In this document: positions 48,001 to 59,545 of the stretch, in pieces
How positions within the stretch are numbered: the stretch's first letter is position 1
How the letters are laid out: every line of letters begins with the position of its first letter
Assembly: GCF_000143415.4 (NCBI RefSeq)
Contig: NW_003314434.1
Location: forward strand, 86,603-150,602
DNA: 64,000 bases
Direction of reading: 5' to 3'
Origin: Selaginella moellendorffii
Lineage: Eukaryota > Streptophyta > Lycopodiopsida > Selaginellales > Selaginellaceae
Notes under the pieces: model-generated
Database searches by the model: none
Told to the model about the DNA's origin: nothing
The model's input: only the letters and a program-made list of their open reading frames with translations
Translations under genes and position numbers: made by a program

Positions 48001-51000
48001 GTTCTGGGAGCAAAGTTTTCCTTCGCGTATTTCCTACTGGTAAAATTCTCTATTCTGTGGCTCCTTTAACTTCGTATATCATAGATACGTCCGCTAGTAA
48101 GACCATCACGAGCTATAGTTGATGTCAGAACCATCACTTACGACTGGCACGATTTCGTTTCAAAGGGTATGTTTTCTCAGTTGATACAGTCACTAACCGC
48201 TGTTTTATGACAGGAAATCACAATGCTCTGACCCTCGTTTCACTTTGGGCTCCTGTAATACTGGTAACTAAGAACTTTAAACTGTGTTGAGATATTTTTT
48301 CTCTAACGGATTTCTGTAGATTTACTTTTTGGATACACAAATATGGTATACGGTGTTGTCTGCGCTCGTAGGTGGCCTTAGTGGTGCAAAAGACCGTCTT
48401 GGAGAAGTAAGTTAATTGATTTTCCTTTACGTGGCAGCTTTTGCTTACTAACTATTTTTGTAATAGATTCGTTCCATTACTATGTTGCGTAGGCGCTTTG
48501 AAAGTTTTCCACGAGCTTTTGTAGAAACACTAGTTTCCTCAAAACTGAAAGAAACGTGAGAACTTTTAGTTTTCTTTATTTTTATTAACTTCGTACGTAA
48601 TTTTGTTCGTATCTCGCAGAGTTCCAACTATTCCCCCGAGCATGAACTTGACAAATGATGTAAGCCCGACAGCTATTGTTCACTACTCATAGTTTGCATC
48701 TTTTTTAGGATCTTGGAAATAAAGTCAATGCAGCAAAGTTTGCTCCGTTTTGGAATGAGTTTATACTCAGCCTTCGGGAAGAGGACTATATTAGTGACAG
48801 GTATGTGTCAACTTTTTGACGCCATTTAGTGATTTATTGCTGCAGGGAGAAAGACTTGCTTTTGATGCCGGGAAATAACAGCATTCTGCCTCTAGTACAG
48901 TGGCCGCTTTTTCTCCTCGCTAGTAAGGTTGGTGGTTTCTTCAAATGATTGGCAAATGTTGATTTCTATGAACAGGTCTATATTGCTATCGGTATGGCCG
49001 AGGATCACAAAGGCAACCAGGACGAGCTCCTCGAGAGGATAAGAAGAGAAGAGTACTTGTATTTTGCCATTGAAGAGATCTATCACAGCGTACAATGGCT
49101 TTTAAAAAGATTGCTGCATGATGAGGCTAAGACTTGGTAATTATGACATTTATTTTGTTTATCTGCTGAAACCATTTTGCAGGATAAGGACTATATTTCA
49201 AGATATTGATAGTATCATCAACGAGGGACACTTTGTTGCACATTTTAATCTTCAAAAGTTGCATGATATACTGGGTAAAGTGACAACGCTTACGGCCGTT
49301 CTGGTATGCATACAAGCGTTTGTTAAATTTGACAAAATTTATCATTCTCAGATTCGAGATCAAAGTCCAGAGAATCTCAAATCCGCTGTAAAAGCGTTGC
49401 AAGATTTGTACGAAACTGTGATGCGTGAATTTTTATCTGTTGAGCTAAGGTTCGTTGCTCCATGCTCTTCATAGTTTTCATTCGCTTTTCGAATTAGGGA
49501 GAAATATGAGGGATGGGGAGCATTGGTACAAGCATTACGTGAAGACAGGCTCTTTGGAAGAATTTCCTGGCCTCGTCAGGGCGAAGAGGTTCGTTGTGAT
49601 CGCGTGTAGATTTTGTTTTGTTTCTGACCTGAAGTCTCAGCGAGATCAAGTAAAGAGGCTTCACAGCTTACTCTCCCTGAAGGAGTCTGCTGTGAACATT
49701 CCTCGCAATTTGGAGGCTCGTCGTCGTCTTCAGTTTTTCACCAACTCCTTGTTTATGAATATGCCAGCACCGTTACCAGTTCAGAAAATGCTCTCGTTCA
49801 GGTACATCACTCAAGATCAAGATCCTTGCTCAAGTGCACTGACGATGGCCAAAAACTTTCAGCGTCTTCACACCTTACTACAGTGAGGACGTGATGTATA
49901 GCAAAGATCAACTTCGGAAAGACAATGAAGACGGTATCAGCATTCTTTTCTATCTGCAAAAGATCTTTCCAGGTTCATTTGGAAGCTTGCTCCTTTCCAT
50001 CGTCTAATTAGTTTTCTGCAGATGAGTGGCGTAATTTCCTGGAACGGATAAAAATTACTGAGGCCGAGCTCGAGCGGCAATTAAACAACAAATCTCTTGA
50101 TCTCATTGAGCTCCGTCTCTGGGCATCTTACCGAGGGCAGACTCTTGCTCGAACAGGTACAGATATTTATATTCCTGTTGATTATAATCTCCTTGTGCAG
50201 TTAGAGGAATGATGTACTACCGTAGAGCATTGATACTTCAAAGCTTCCTCGAACAATCTGACATAGGAGGTATGTAAAAAATCGCCTTCGCCACGAAACT
50301 GAATGGTTTGCTGTATCGTACAGATGTGGAGGATGGACTATCTCGTAATCACCAAGATTACTTGCTATCTCGTGGAGCTCGAGCTCAATCCGACTTGAAA
50401 TTTACTTATGTTGTTACTTGTCAAATTTATGGCGAGCAAAAGCACAAGCGAGATCAACGAGCTACAGACATCAATTACTTGATGCAGAAGTAGGCTGGGT
50501 AATGGTATAGTGAAAATATTCACCGTTTTTTTCTTTTGTTTTTGACAGAAACGAAGCCTTGAGGATTGCATACATTGACGTTGTAGAAACTTTAAGAGAA
50601 GGGAAAATCGATAAAGAATACTATTCTAAACTTATCAAAACGGATGCAAGTGGCAAGGACCAGGTACGCTCGCTATGCGTTCAACTTTAATCTAATCAGG
50701 TACTACAGGATATCTACACTATCAAATTACCGGGAAATCCAAAACTTGGAGAAGGCAAGCCTGAAAATCAAAATCATGCGATTATTTTTACCCGTGGAGA
50801 TGCAATACAAACCATAGATATGAACCAGGTACTACTTTGCATTCATTTTCTCACAGACTTACCATTTTATTTTGCAGGACAACTATTTCGAAGAGGCCCT
50901 TAAAATGCGAAACCTGCTTCAAGAGTTTGACTCGAACCACGGTTTGCGTCCCCCGTCGATCTTGGGTGTTCGTGAACATGTTTTTACTGGAAGGTTTGTT

Positions 51001-53436
51001 TACTGGTTTTTGAAGGATATTTTACTAACCAGTATGTGTTCTTGCAGTGTATCTTCTTTGGCTTGGTTTATGTCAAGCCAGGAAACTAGTTTTGTTACGC
51101 TGGGGCAAAGGGTTCTTGCAAAGCCTCTGAAGTACGTCTATTCTTGGTAGAACTTGTAGTGTTAACAGTTTTTATGCAGGGTGAGAATGCATTACGGTCA
51201 TCCAGATGTTTTCGATAGAATCTTCCATATAACAAGGGGGGGCATTAGTAAAGCCTCTCGGGTCATAAACATTAGTGAGGATATATTTGCAGGTTTGTTA
51301 TCAACTTTTTTTCCGGTCCCATTCTGTTGTAACTTTTCAGGCTTCAACTCAACTCTGCGGCGTGGTAATATTACACATCACGAGTACATCCAGGTTTGTT
51401 TCACATTTATTGGTAACATACTCTGATTCCATGAAACATCTTAGGTGGGGAAAGGAAGGGATGTTGGTCTCAACCAGATTGCACTCTTTGAGGCTAAAGT
51501 CTCCAGCGGGAACGGGGAGCAAATGCTTAGCAGGGATGTATACCGTTTGGGTCAGCTTTTTGATTTTTTCAGAATGTTGTCGTTCTTTTATACGACTGTG
51601 GGTTACTACATTTGCACAATGGTAAGGTCGTACTTGGTTTTTTAAGCTCCATTTGATCTTTGTCTTTCAGTTTACTGTATGGACAGTTTACGCCTTCCTC
51701 TATGGAAAAATATATCTGGTGCGTCAAAAACATTTGAAAGTTTCGTGCAAATTGTAACTTTTCGGAGTTCTTGCAGTCTTTATCTGGTGTCGAAGCGAGC
51801 TTGAGGAACACAGCGGACGTTTTGGATAACACGGCCCTTGAGAGTGCTCTGAATGCTCAATTTCTTTTCCAAATCGGTGTTCTTACGGCAGTACCTATGA
51901 TTATGGGGCTTGTATTAGAACAGGGGGTGCTTAAGGTAATGCTCTTTAAAACAGCTTCGATGCTCATCTCTACGTGATCGCAGGCAATCATCAGTTTTAT
52001 CACAATGCAATTGCAACTGTGCTCCGTGTTCTTTACGTTTTCTCTCGGAACGAAATGTCATTATTTTGGTAGAACAATTCTGCATGGCGGTGCCAAGGTT
52101 AATGTTTCCGTTGACGTTTATGTGGTCTCGTCTCTAAAAGTCCTTTTGTTTTTGTTAAGTATCGGGCTACCGGAAGAGGTTTCGTGGTTCGGCACATTCC
52201 ATTCGCTGAAAACTATCGGCTTTATTCTCGCAGTCATTTTGTAAAAGGGTACGTTGATTATTTTATCGTGGAAAACGCACTCATTCTTGCTTTGACCAGC
52301 CTGGAAGTCGTTATGCTTTTGATCGTATACATGGCTTATGGTGTTTCAAGTGGAACCAGCTACTTTCTCTTGTCGTTTAGCAGTTGGTTTCTGGCCATTT
52401 CGTGGATGTATGCTCCCTACTTGTTCAATCCGTCCGGCTTCGAATGGCAAAAGTAAGCACAACTGTAATTTTTCTATGGTTGATTATTCCACTGTCTTCG
52501 TCTTAACTTCAGAACTGTGGACGACTTCGATGACTGGACGAACTGGCTTTTGTATAAAGGTGGAGTCGGAGTGAAAGGAGAAGAGAGCTGGGAAGCATGG
52601 TGGGATGAAGAGCAAGTAAGAAACTGTTTAAGCCGCTTTCCCGCAAATCTAACCATTCGTGTGTACCATACCAGGAGCACATTCGCACGTTCAGATCCAG
52701 GATCTTGGAAACAATCCTCAGCTTGCGTTTCTTCATTTTCCAGTACGGTGTCGTCTATAAGCTCCATGTTACCGGAACTAGCACGTCCTTGACGGTAAGC
52801 TTACACTATCTTTTTGTATCATATTACCGTCTGTTCCTCTTGTTCCAGGCTTATGGCGTCTCTTGGGTGGTATTTGCGGCATTCATACTCTTGTTCAAGG
52901 TGAGGTTCTTCCAGCTTCTTGACAGTGTATTGACGATGAACTCTTCCATTCATTGCTTCTCCAGATTTTCAGCTTGAGCCAGAAGACAGCAACAAACATC
53001 CAGTTGTTTCTCCGGCTAATGCAAGGCGTGATTTTCATCCTTCTCCTCGGCGGCTTAATCGCCGCTATCATCGCGTCGACGCTTACAGTGGGAGACATCT
53101 TTGCTTCCGCCTTGGCCCTCCTTCCAACCGGATGGGGAATCCTCTCGGTAAAAAAAGTCTTAGTTCTTTCCACCATCTTACGTGTGTGAGTTCTTCCAGA
53201 TTGCTATTGCCTGGAGACCGGTCATCAAGTTCCTGGGCCTGTGGAAATCGATGCGTTCTTTGGCTCGTCTCTATGACGCTGGGATGGGAACCGTGATCTT
53301 CGTCCCTGTCGCCATTCTCTCGTGGTTCCCGTTCGTGTCTACCTTCCAGAGCCGGCTCCTCTTCAACCAAGCTTTCAGTCGGGGCCTGGAAATCTCTTTG
53401 ATCCTTGCCGGCAACCGCCCCAACACATCGACGTAG
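45021..53436 (+). CDS. GSL8: Callose synthase, GSL8/CalS10-type, full length
   Basis: About 40 short exons. Exon 1 (45021-45240) encodes [20 protein letters not shown] and [14 protein letters not shown] and splices to exon 2 (45316 on) to give [15 protein letters not shown], the N-terminal signature of the GSL8/GSL10 clade. The order is an N-terminal Vta1/FKS-associated domain (~270 residues), a first transmembrane block, a large cytosolic FKS1-like domain ([79 protein letters not shown]), then the second membrane block with [20 protein letters not shown] and [20 protein letters not shown]. It stops with [16 protein letters not shown] at 53434-53436. Arabidopsis GSL8 makes cell-plate and plasmodesmal callose and is essential. 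No broken frame was noticed in the conserved exons read. Confidence 0.93.
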
Positions 53437-53564
53437 AGCGCTGCCATTCTTTTCTTTTTGTTTCTGGGTTTTGTAACAACAGATAATCGCGATAGGATAT
53501 AGAACAAGTTTCATATCTAGACTTAGGGTTAGGGCAAAACTGGCGAGGGTTTAAAGCGATAGCA

Positions 53565-55164
53565 ATGGCTGATGGAGCGAGAATCGTCCGTGTTCAAGAC
53601 GGCGATTGTGAGGCGCTCTATTTTGGTAGTGCCATTGAAATGGTAAAATTATTCAAGGTAGGATTGCCATTTGGGAAAGTGGTAAGAAATCCCTTGATCC
53701 CGAGTTCTGTGACGATTGTGGAATTGTCCAAGGCAGAGTGGCAGGAGGTATGGGACAACACCACTCCAAGCTTCACACTCACTCGCTGCAGGAACCAGGG
53801 CACAGAGGGTGGTGCCCAGAAAGGGCAAACAGCAGATGGGCATGGCTCTAGTTCCCAAGATGGGCGGGGTGTAACGGATGGCAATGGGGGGCATGCTGCC
53901 CAGGATGGGCGAGGTGTAGGGGATGGCAATGGCCAGGACGGCAATGGAAGCGAAGGCCAGGATGAGAACGGTGGCCAGAACAGTGGCCAGGATGAGGGTG
54001 GAGGCGGGAGTGAAGAGAGTGAAGAAACTGAAGAAGAAGAAGAAGAAGAAGATCATGGAGCTGGTGAGCTTGAAGTGGTGGTGGTGTTGCGGGGGGCACC
54101 CGCTGGAACTGGCATTATGCAAGATGGGGTCCTCCAGTTAGCAAGATCAACTCACTCGGGACTTGCATTGTCGGCGTCCATGGTGTTCCGCTTTAAGATC
54201 GAGAATGGTTGGGATGCTATGGAGATGAGCGTTGTACTCAAAGGCGGCTTTGAGACATCTGGGAGGTGTATCGCAAATGACGACCGAGTTGGTGTACTTC
54301 ATGACGACCTTTTGATGGAGTTTGGTGTCGGAGATTCTACTGCTACGGCAACACTGTTGGACACAATGGTGTTTCATGACACTCATGATAAATCTGTGAC
54401 GAGTATATCCTCGACTGCGACAAGCAATGATCACTTGCTAGGCATGCGAATGCAAGGTGGTTATTTGCGGCTAGGGGCATCTGGGGCTCTAGAAGGAAGA
54501 GCTGAGTTCAAGGCCTCCACTGTCTCGACAGAGGCTGCTGAATCAAGCTCCTCAATTAAACTGGCTGGTATTGCTAATACCACATTCAGCGTGCATGAGG
54601 TGTCCAAGAAGCTGAGTGGGAAAATGGCCTTTGTGGCGAATCACAAAAGGCTAGCTCTGTCAGCATGCGTTGGTATGCCATGGTCTGCCCTTACTACAAC
54701 AAAGGTTGGAGAGTACTTTGACGAAGAACTTGGCATGGGATGGCCCGCTGAAGTCGGAGGAAAGGGAATGTATATGCTCTGGGGAGGAGGCACATATCCT
54801 TATTCCTTTGACATGGAGAGAAGTGTAGCTGAATGCTCCGATTCGATAGTCTCTGGAAAACAGAGATACAGTGCTGTCGTCATGGTTAATCATGATATCA
54901 AGTGGGACAATCTAAAATGTACGAAATATATGCTTCATCCTTAACGAAAGAGACGAAAGATGTGTCCACTGTTGGTGAAGCATCTGGAGCCTCGCGAGTG
55001 TCGGTAAGGTTGTCTGTGCGTCTCTTTGGTTCTTACATTGAGGTTATTTTAGGCAGGTGGTCGGCACTGAGCAAGAACCACCTGGAGGCGACGACGAAGA
55101 GGACGACGGTGGGTGGTTGGGGAGAGTGAAAGATCACCTGAGAAAGATTTGGAGTGAGCTTTAG
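53565..55164 (+). CDS. Unrecognised protein with acidic Gly/Asn/Gln-rich linker
   Basis: One long exon from ATG 53565 is open for 459 codons to 54944. Residues 1-80 form a conserved-looking N-terminal unit (GARIVRVQDGDCEALYFGSA). Residues 85-165 are a low-complexity linker of DGNG/GQDE repeats ending in a run of Glu. Residues 170-459 are beta-rich with no membrane segment (ELEVVVVLRGAPAG, GKGMYMLWGGGTYPYSFDME). A likely last exon is visible at 55057-55164: VVGTEQEPPGG..., acidic, then GWLGRVKDHLRKIWSEL and TAG. It could be joined by splicing near 54917-54980 (GTACGA...GAAG) and again after SRVS, replacing the last few residues of the long frame. I do not recognise the family. Long exon, low intron count and a lineage-specific look set it apart from its neighbours. 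Confidence 0.55.
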
Positions 55165-55169
55165 CTGCC

Positions 55170-55572
55170 CTTGAATTTCGGTTGTTTTGTAATGGCTCCA
55201 AGAACTTTTGTACCTTTCTTTGCAAAAGCTTGAAACGCGTGTCGAGGACACACCTATACCAGAGAAAAGCTTTCGTCAAAGAACGCTGCATGCCTCTCTT
55301 GTCACACAGCTTTGACTGTCGGAAAGTCTCGACTTCTCCTTCCAGATAGCGTTGCCTCAAGAGGTTGAGCCCCTCGATGCCGCATACCCCAAACACTTCG
55401 AAGTCGGACTGTACGTGCTGAACCATCATCTCCCCCAGGCCCGCCGAGAGCAGACGATCCTCTACTTCCTGTTCACTGGCTTCAGCGATCGCAATGAGAA
55501 TGTCCATCGCACTGCTTCCCACAAAGTTCCGTGCAGTCTTTGAAGAAGGATCCAGCAGTTTAACCAGGCCAC
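55170..55572 (-). pseudogene. Armadillo-like helical fragment
   Basis: The minus strand reads GLVKLLDPSSKTARNFVGSS, AMDILIAIAEASEQEVEDRL, LSAGLGEMMVQHVQSDFEVF and GVCGIEGLNLLRQRYLEGEV. Spacing and residue pattern resemble armadillo repeats. Upstream text (to about 55846) has the same flavour but is separated by an in-frame TGA and a frame change. No start or gene context could be built, so it is listed as a probable broken fragment. Family assignment is tentative. Confidence 0.3.
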
Positions 55573-55749
55573 CGCACCGACGCCAAGACCTTCACCACCA
55601 TCTTGCTGGCCTGCTCGAGCTTGAAACATCCACAGTTGCGTCCACGAGAGCGACGCACAGCAGCTCCAGCATCCGGTGGAATATTGCCACCGCCTCTGCC
55701 GCGCAGCCGTGCCTGCCCGAGGTGGCGGTACTCATCAGGTGGCACGGCG

Positions 55750-56097
55750 TCGCTGATGTGAAAGCGCTTGCAGCCACGGCGGCATGACCGCCAAGGCCGT
55801 GGAGTTCTTCGTCCCGATGATCCACGGCTACCAAGTTGGCGACCACTGCTCTTTCATGGCGAATCTCCTCGGACGGAAGGATTCATTTGCAAGATGCCGT
55901 TTCAAGCTGCAGCATCGGTGTGGATGACGCTGCTGGGAGCTTGTAGAACTCGAACAAAGGAGGCCAGTGACCAGGTATCCGATATCAACCCCGAGCACGC
56001 ACAGAGTTATATAGTGCTCTCCAATGTCTACGAAACAAGACCGTTCGCGAACGAGTTGCTTAGCTCAGTGAGAAACTATAAGAAGTACCTGTCATGA
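55750..56097 (+). pseudogene. PPR protein fragment with E motif
   Basis: The plus strand reads SHGGMTAKAVEFFVPMIHGY and HCSFMANLLGRK, then after a frameshift near 55880 KMPFQAAASVWMTLLGACRT, then DINPEHAQSYIVLSNVYE and a stop at 56097. This is the last repeat plus E motif of a PLS-class pentatricopeptide repeat protein, an organellar RNA-editing family. The frameshift, the missing upstream repeats and the absent DYW end make it a relic. Confidence 0.6.
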
Positions 56098-56109
56098 GTT
56101 TTGGTTACT

Positions 56110-56215
56110 GTGGAGCGTCATAGGCTCGTTTTGCATCTTCAAGATGCCCATTGCGGGCATATGCACTGAGCAGATTCATCCAGAGGAGTGTTTCATCTTG
56201 AAACGGATCTGATTG
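56110..56215 (-). pseudogene. PPR repeat fragment, opposite strand
   Basis: The minus strand translates to FQDETLLWMNLLSAYARNGH followed by LEDAKRAYDAPQ and a stop. NLLSAYARNGHLEDAKRAYD is one good pentatricopeptide repeat. It points the opposite way to the E-motif fragment next to it, so the two are not one gene. Confidence 0.5.
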
Positions 56216-56298
56216 TCTTGAGGTCCCGAATCTAAAAGCATCGGAGAAAAGGGCAGGAATTTAGAGAGGAGGAACGAAGGTTAGGTTATCGTTCCGAA

Positions 56299-57187
56299 AT
56301 GAGGCTTTTAGGGCAACGACCAGTGGATAGTCATGAACGAGCAGCGGAGATTGCTGTACAATCGCTCAACATACTCAAAGGCATGTCGGTCAAGGCGCCA
56401 GATCCTGGGCGGCTGGATGAGTGCCTCACATGTTTGGCGTTTAGTTCATGGCAAGGGATGTCGAAGCAGGAAATCTTGGGCACGCTGCTGCGTTTAGGGG
56501 TAACAGTCGATTACTTAGCTTCGAAGCACAGGGTTCTTCTGAGCAGGCTGACTGAAAGGCCAGTGGAGAAGCCGCTCCCCTCAGTCGATGATCACAAGCC
56601 ACGCCGCAGCTTGCAGCAAGCTAAGCAGGAGAAGCAGCAGCTGCTGAGTTTCTACAAGCTGCTGGATGCATGGAAGCCCAGGCAGCCAGTGCCGTGGCCT
56701 GCTGTTGGAGAGGAGCAGTGGCAATGACTTCTTCATCTTCAACAATCTGTTCATGAGCTGCTCGATGAGGGGATTCCAGATGCTGGCGATCCAACTGACA
56801 ATGAATAGTCAGTACCTAGATGCGCTCAAGAGAAAGGCGAGCAGTAGCAGCGGCAGCCTGGCCTTACTCCTCGAGTTCTTGTCGCGCTTCCTTGAGCTCA
56901 TGTTGGGAGGAATCCTGTTACGGATGAGGGACCTGCGCCTCGTGTTCATACACTGGTGCGCCGTGTTGCTGGAGGAAGTGGAGGTTGCCGAGTCCAACAT
57001 TTGCTGGAAGCACCTCATCGAGCTCTCCACCACGCTTCTCAGCGAGGACGAGGAGAAGCTGTTGCAGCTCCTCTGCAAAACCTGCCACCCCACCAATCAC
57101 CTCCTCCAGGGCATGCGGGTTGCTAGGAAGAACACCAACGCAGAAATTAGATCACACGGCCCGAATATTGTGAATGTTTTGTATTAA
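56299..57187 (+). CDS. Hypothetical helical protein, frame interrupted
   Basis: Frame 1 runs from ATG 56299 to 56727 (142 codons) with charged helical text such as MSKQEILGTLLRLGVTVDYL and SLQQAKQEKQQLLSFYKLLD. A second frame, 56666-57187, continues with similar helical text (LAIQLTMNSQYLDALKRKAS, WKHLIELSTTLLSEDEEKLL). The two overlap by 62 bp with a frame change, which could be an intron, a frameshift mutation or coincidence. No family is recognised. The C-terminal TAA at 57185-57187 leads directly into AT-rich intergenic DNA. Confidence 0.35.
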
Positions 57188-58516
57188 ATTTAACAATGCA
57201 TTGGATTGTATTGAATTGTGTTACCAGGAGTCTGGATGATTTGTCTTTGGAGTAGTCACTTTAATAATAACCATCAATTGCATGGAAAATTCCTGACTCA
57301 CATGGGTGTAATCTGCGCTCAATTGGGCAACATCCTCCACAAACCTAATGACATTTTACCTGCAAAAATCCACCCAGCAGGTACTTTACATATGAATTAG
57401 GAAAGACTAACCTCACTAGTGTGGCAAGGGAATAGGGAATAGAAAACATTGGGTAGAATTTATTATAGGAGATGGCCATCTTGGTATGGCTATGATGCTA
57501 TATATTAATATTAAATTAGTTTTAATTTAGACACTTGCTCCTTGTATATAAACTAGGTTTTTGGGTTTATTGAAATGCCCATTTCTATATTCAATTTCCA
57601 TATTTTATGCACTCATATTATAGAGGTGAGGGGTAATTTTGATTATCCTTAAGGAGTGCTTGGATTTGGGATTTTGGTTTAGATTTAAATTTTGCATTGT
57701 CTAAAACTCTTTTTCCTTATAATTTTTTAAATTTTTTCTCTTTTCCTTTTTCCTTTTCATTCATTTTCATAGTAGAGTAACAACTTCCTCCTCTTTTAAC
57801 TTTGGAGTAATAATTGGTGTAATTGCTCAATGTTATGTGGTTGTAATTGAACAATCAGACTTAAATGATAGTGCCATTCATGACATATGATATAGTTCCT
57901 TCTACTCTTGTTGCCAATCCTCGTGTCTGGTTGAAGTTCTTCTATGAGAATCTTAAAAATAATATGTACAATTAGTTCAATCAATTTACAATGATTATCA
58001 CATATCATTTTTTGGATGATACTTAGTGTTTGTGAGAGTTCCCCATATATTTCTAAAGGACAACACTGTAGTGGTACAATAGTTTAAATGCAATCACTTA
58101 TGCAGATTGGAGCATTCTCCCAGATATTTTCAAATGCACATTTAGACATATCAAGGATTGTGTTAATGTCTTTTAATAATTATATCATTTTTATTAAAAG
58201 CTATTTGAGTTAATGATGCAATTTGGTGTTTGTTTCTGAAGCTTTTTGCTTTATGTAGAGCTAAATATATTAGAGTGGATCAAATTAGGAATATTATGGC
58301 GAATATTTTATCAAAATCTTGTAAAACTTATGTATGTATTTATTCTAGCCACTTTTGATAATATATGAGATGTTACCTCTTCCACTTTTCAATGTATGTC
58401 CTTCAGTTCCATTTCATATGGGAGATGGTCCTGTTCCAATGGAGGTTCTAATGGACATGGTTGTGGCTTTGATATCCACTATTAGGCATGTAATGAAGTT
58501 GATCATACTTATCATG
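57188..58516. other. AT-rich intergenic DNA
   Basis: About 1.3 kb with long A/T runs and no frame above 75 codons that shows a domain. It ends at the left LTR of the miniature element. Base composition differs sharply from the neighbouring genes. Confidence 0.5.
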
Positions 58517-59150
58517 TGTAGTGCATATAATCATGGGATAAAATTTAGATATACTGTCACCGTGAATCTTTGGAACTTTGGGGGATAAATGGGGATAAAA
58601 TAGCCACTAAGGGCTCTCTCATCAAGCAATTACCCCTTTTTCAGTTGACTTAAGAGGAGAGAAATAAGGTGTGTTACAATTGGTATCGGAGCAAATGACA
58701 CAGGTTTGATTCCCATTAATTAGTGGCTACTTAAAAATATAATATACCCTTGAGTAAGGTATATTCCTACCCCTAAATTTGAAATTGGGCATCCATGCGT
58801 ACATCCTTCCTCCTGTGTGGAGTATCCACAGACGAAGGTATCCACCATGGGACCACAGTACAGGTGGATAACTAATTGCCTTACATGGAATAGGTAATCC
58901 ATACAATGGAAAGATTGGTAAATTTAGTGCAGAAATGGAAGTGTTAGTTCCTCTTAGCTCAGTAGGGGTTGTTAGTCAATAGTTAATAAGGACATTAACA
59001 TTTCTGAAGGGGGAGTGAGTGTAGTGCATGTGATCATGGGATAAGATTTAGATATACTATCACTGTGGATTCTTGGAACTTTAGGAGATAAATAAAGATA
59101 AAATAGCCACTAAGGGCTCTCTTATCAAGCAATTGCCCTTTTTCCAGTTG
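58517..59150 (+). mobile_element. TRIM-like miniature LTR retrotransposon
   Basis: The 5' LTR is 58517-58678 (162 bp, starts TGTAGTGCAT, ends TTACA). A primer binding site follows at 58681-58692, then about 330 bp of non-coding internal sequence, a polypurine tract GAAGGGGGAG at 59006-59015, and a 3' LTR from 59020 that matches the first ~130 bp of the 5' LTR and breaks off at about 59150. The two LTRs share long blocks such as AAAATAGCCACTAAGGGCTC. All cis signals of an LTR element are present with no coding region, which is the definition of a terminal-repeat retrotransposon in miniature. The last ~28 bp of the 3' LTR are lost. Confidence 0.75.
58681..58692 (+). other. Primer binding site of the TRIM-like element
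   Basis: TGGTATCGGAGC, 2 bp after the TTACA end of the 5' LTR. It is identical to the site at 3850-3861 and one base from the usual plant initiator tRNA-Met site. Confidence 0.75.
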
Positions 59151-59164
59151 CACAAAATAGAACT

Positions 59165-59460
59165 TAAACTTTTCATGTGCCACATATTATATACCACGTG
59201 TTTAAAGACAGTGGAACGAAACCCAAGTTTTAAAACCTTAAGCCACTAAATGAAAGAATAGAGCCAAATTCCAAAACTTACATTTAAGGAGCCAAAGAAT
59301 TGGAATACAAAACAACTCCTCAAATATTTAACCCAAGGAACAAAGAAATAAAAATATAAAATGACATTGAAACAGTCTTAAAGCTTGTAGCATCCCAATG
59401 CCAGAATCAACACATAAAATGGAGCCAAATAGAATATAATGTTATTTCAGCATACCGGTG
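59165..59460 (-). mobile_element. Decayed family B fragment
   Basis: On the plus strand this resembles 63282-63590 in order: a CCACGTGT motif, GCCACTAAATGAAAG versus GCCACTGAACGAAGG, then GCATCCCAATGCCAGAATC and TTTCAGCATACCGG. C-to-T and G-to-A changes dominate the differences, as expected for an old methylated repeat. Only part of the family B unit remains. Confidence 0.6.
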
Positions 59461-59545
59461 AAAGATAAGTGATAAATAGTTAATTATTTATTGATGGCAA
59501 ACATATATGAATAAGAGTCAATAAGAATGATTTACTTTGGTATGC

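Noticed and set aside
53618-54122. Minus-strand frames over the acidic/Gly-rich gene (His/Pro-rich text)
   Set aside because: They are antisense to the low-complexity linker and have no independent support.
55560-55640. Plus-strand text TDAKTFTTILLACSSLK as a PPR repeat
   Set aside because: It resembles a PPR start but the following residues do not continue the motif, and the minus strand over the same bases fits the armadillo-like fragment as well; left undecided and not annotated.
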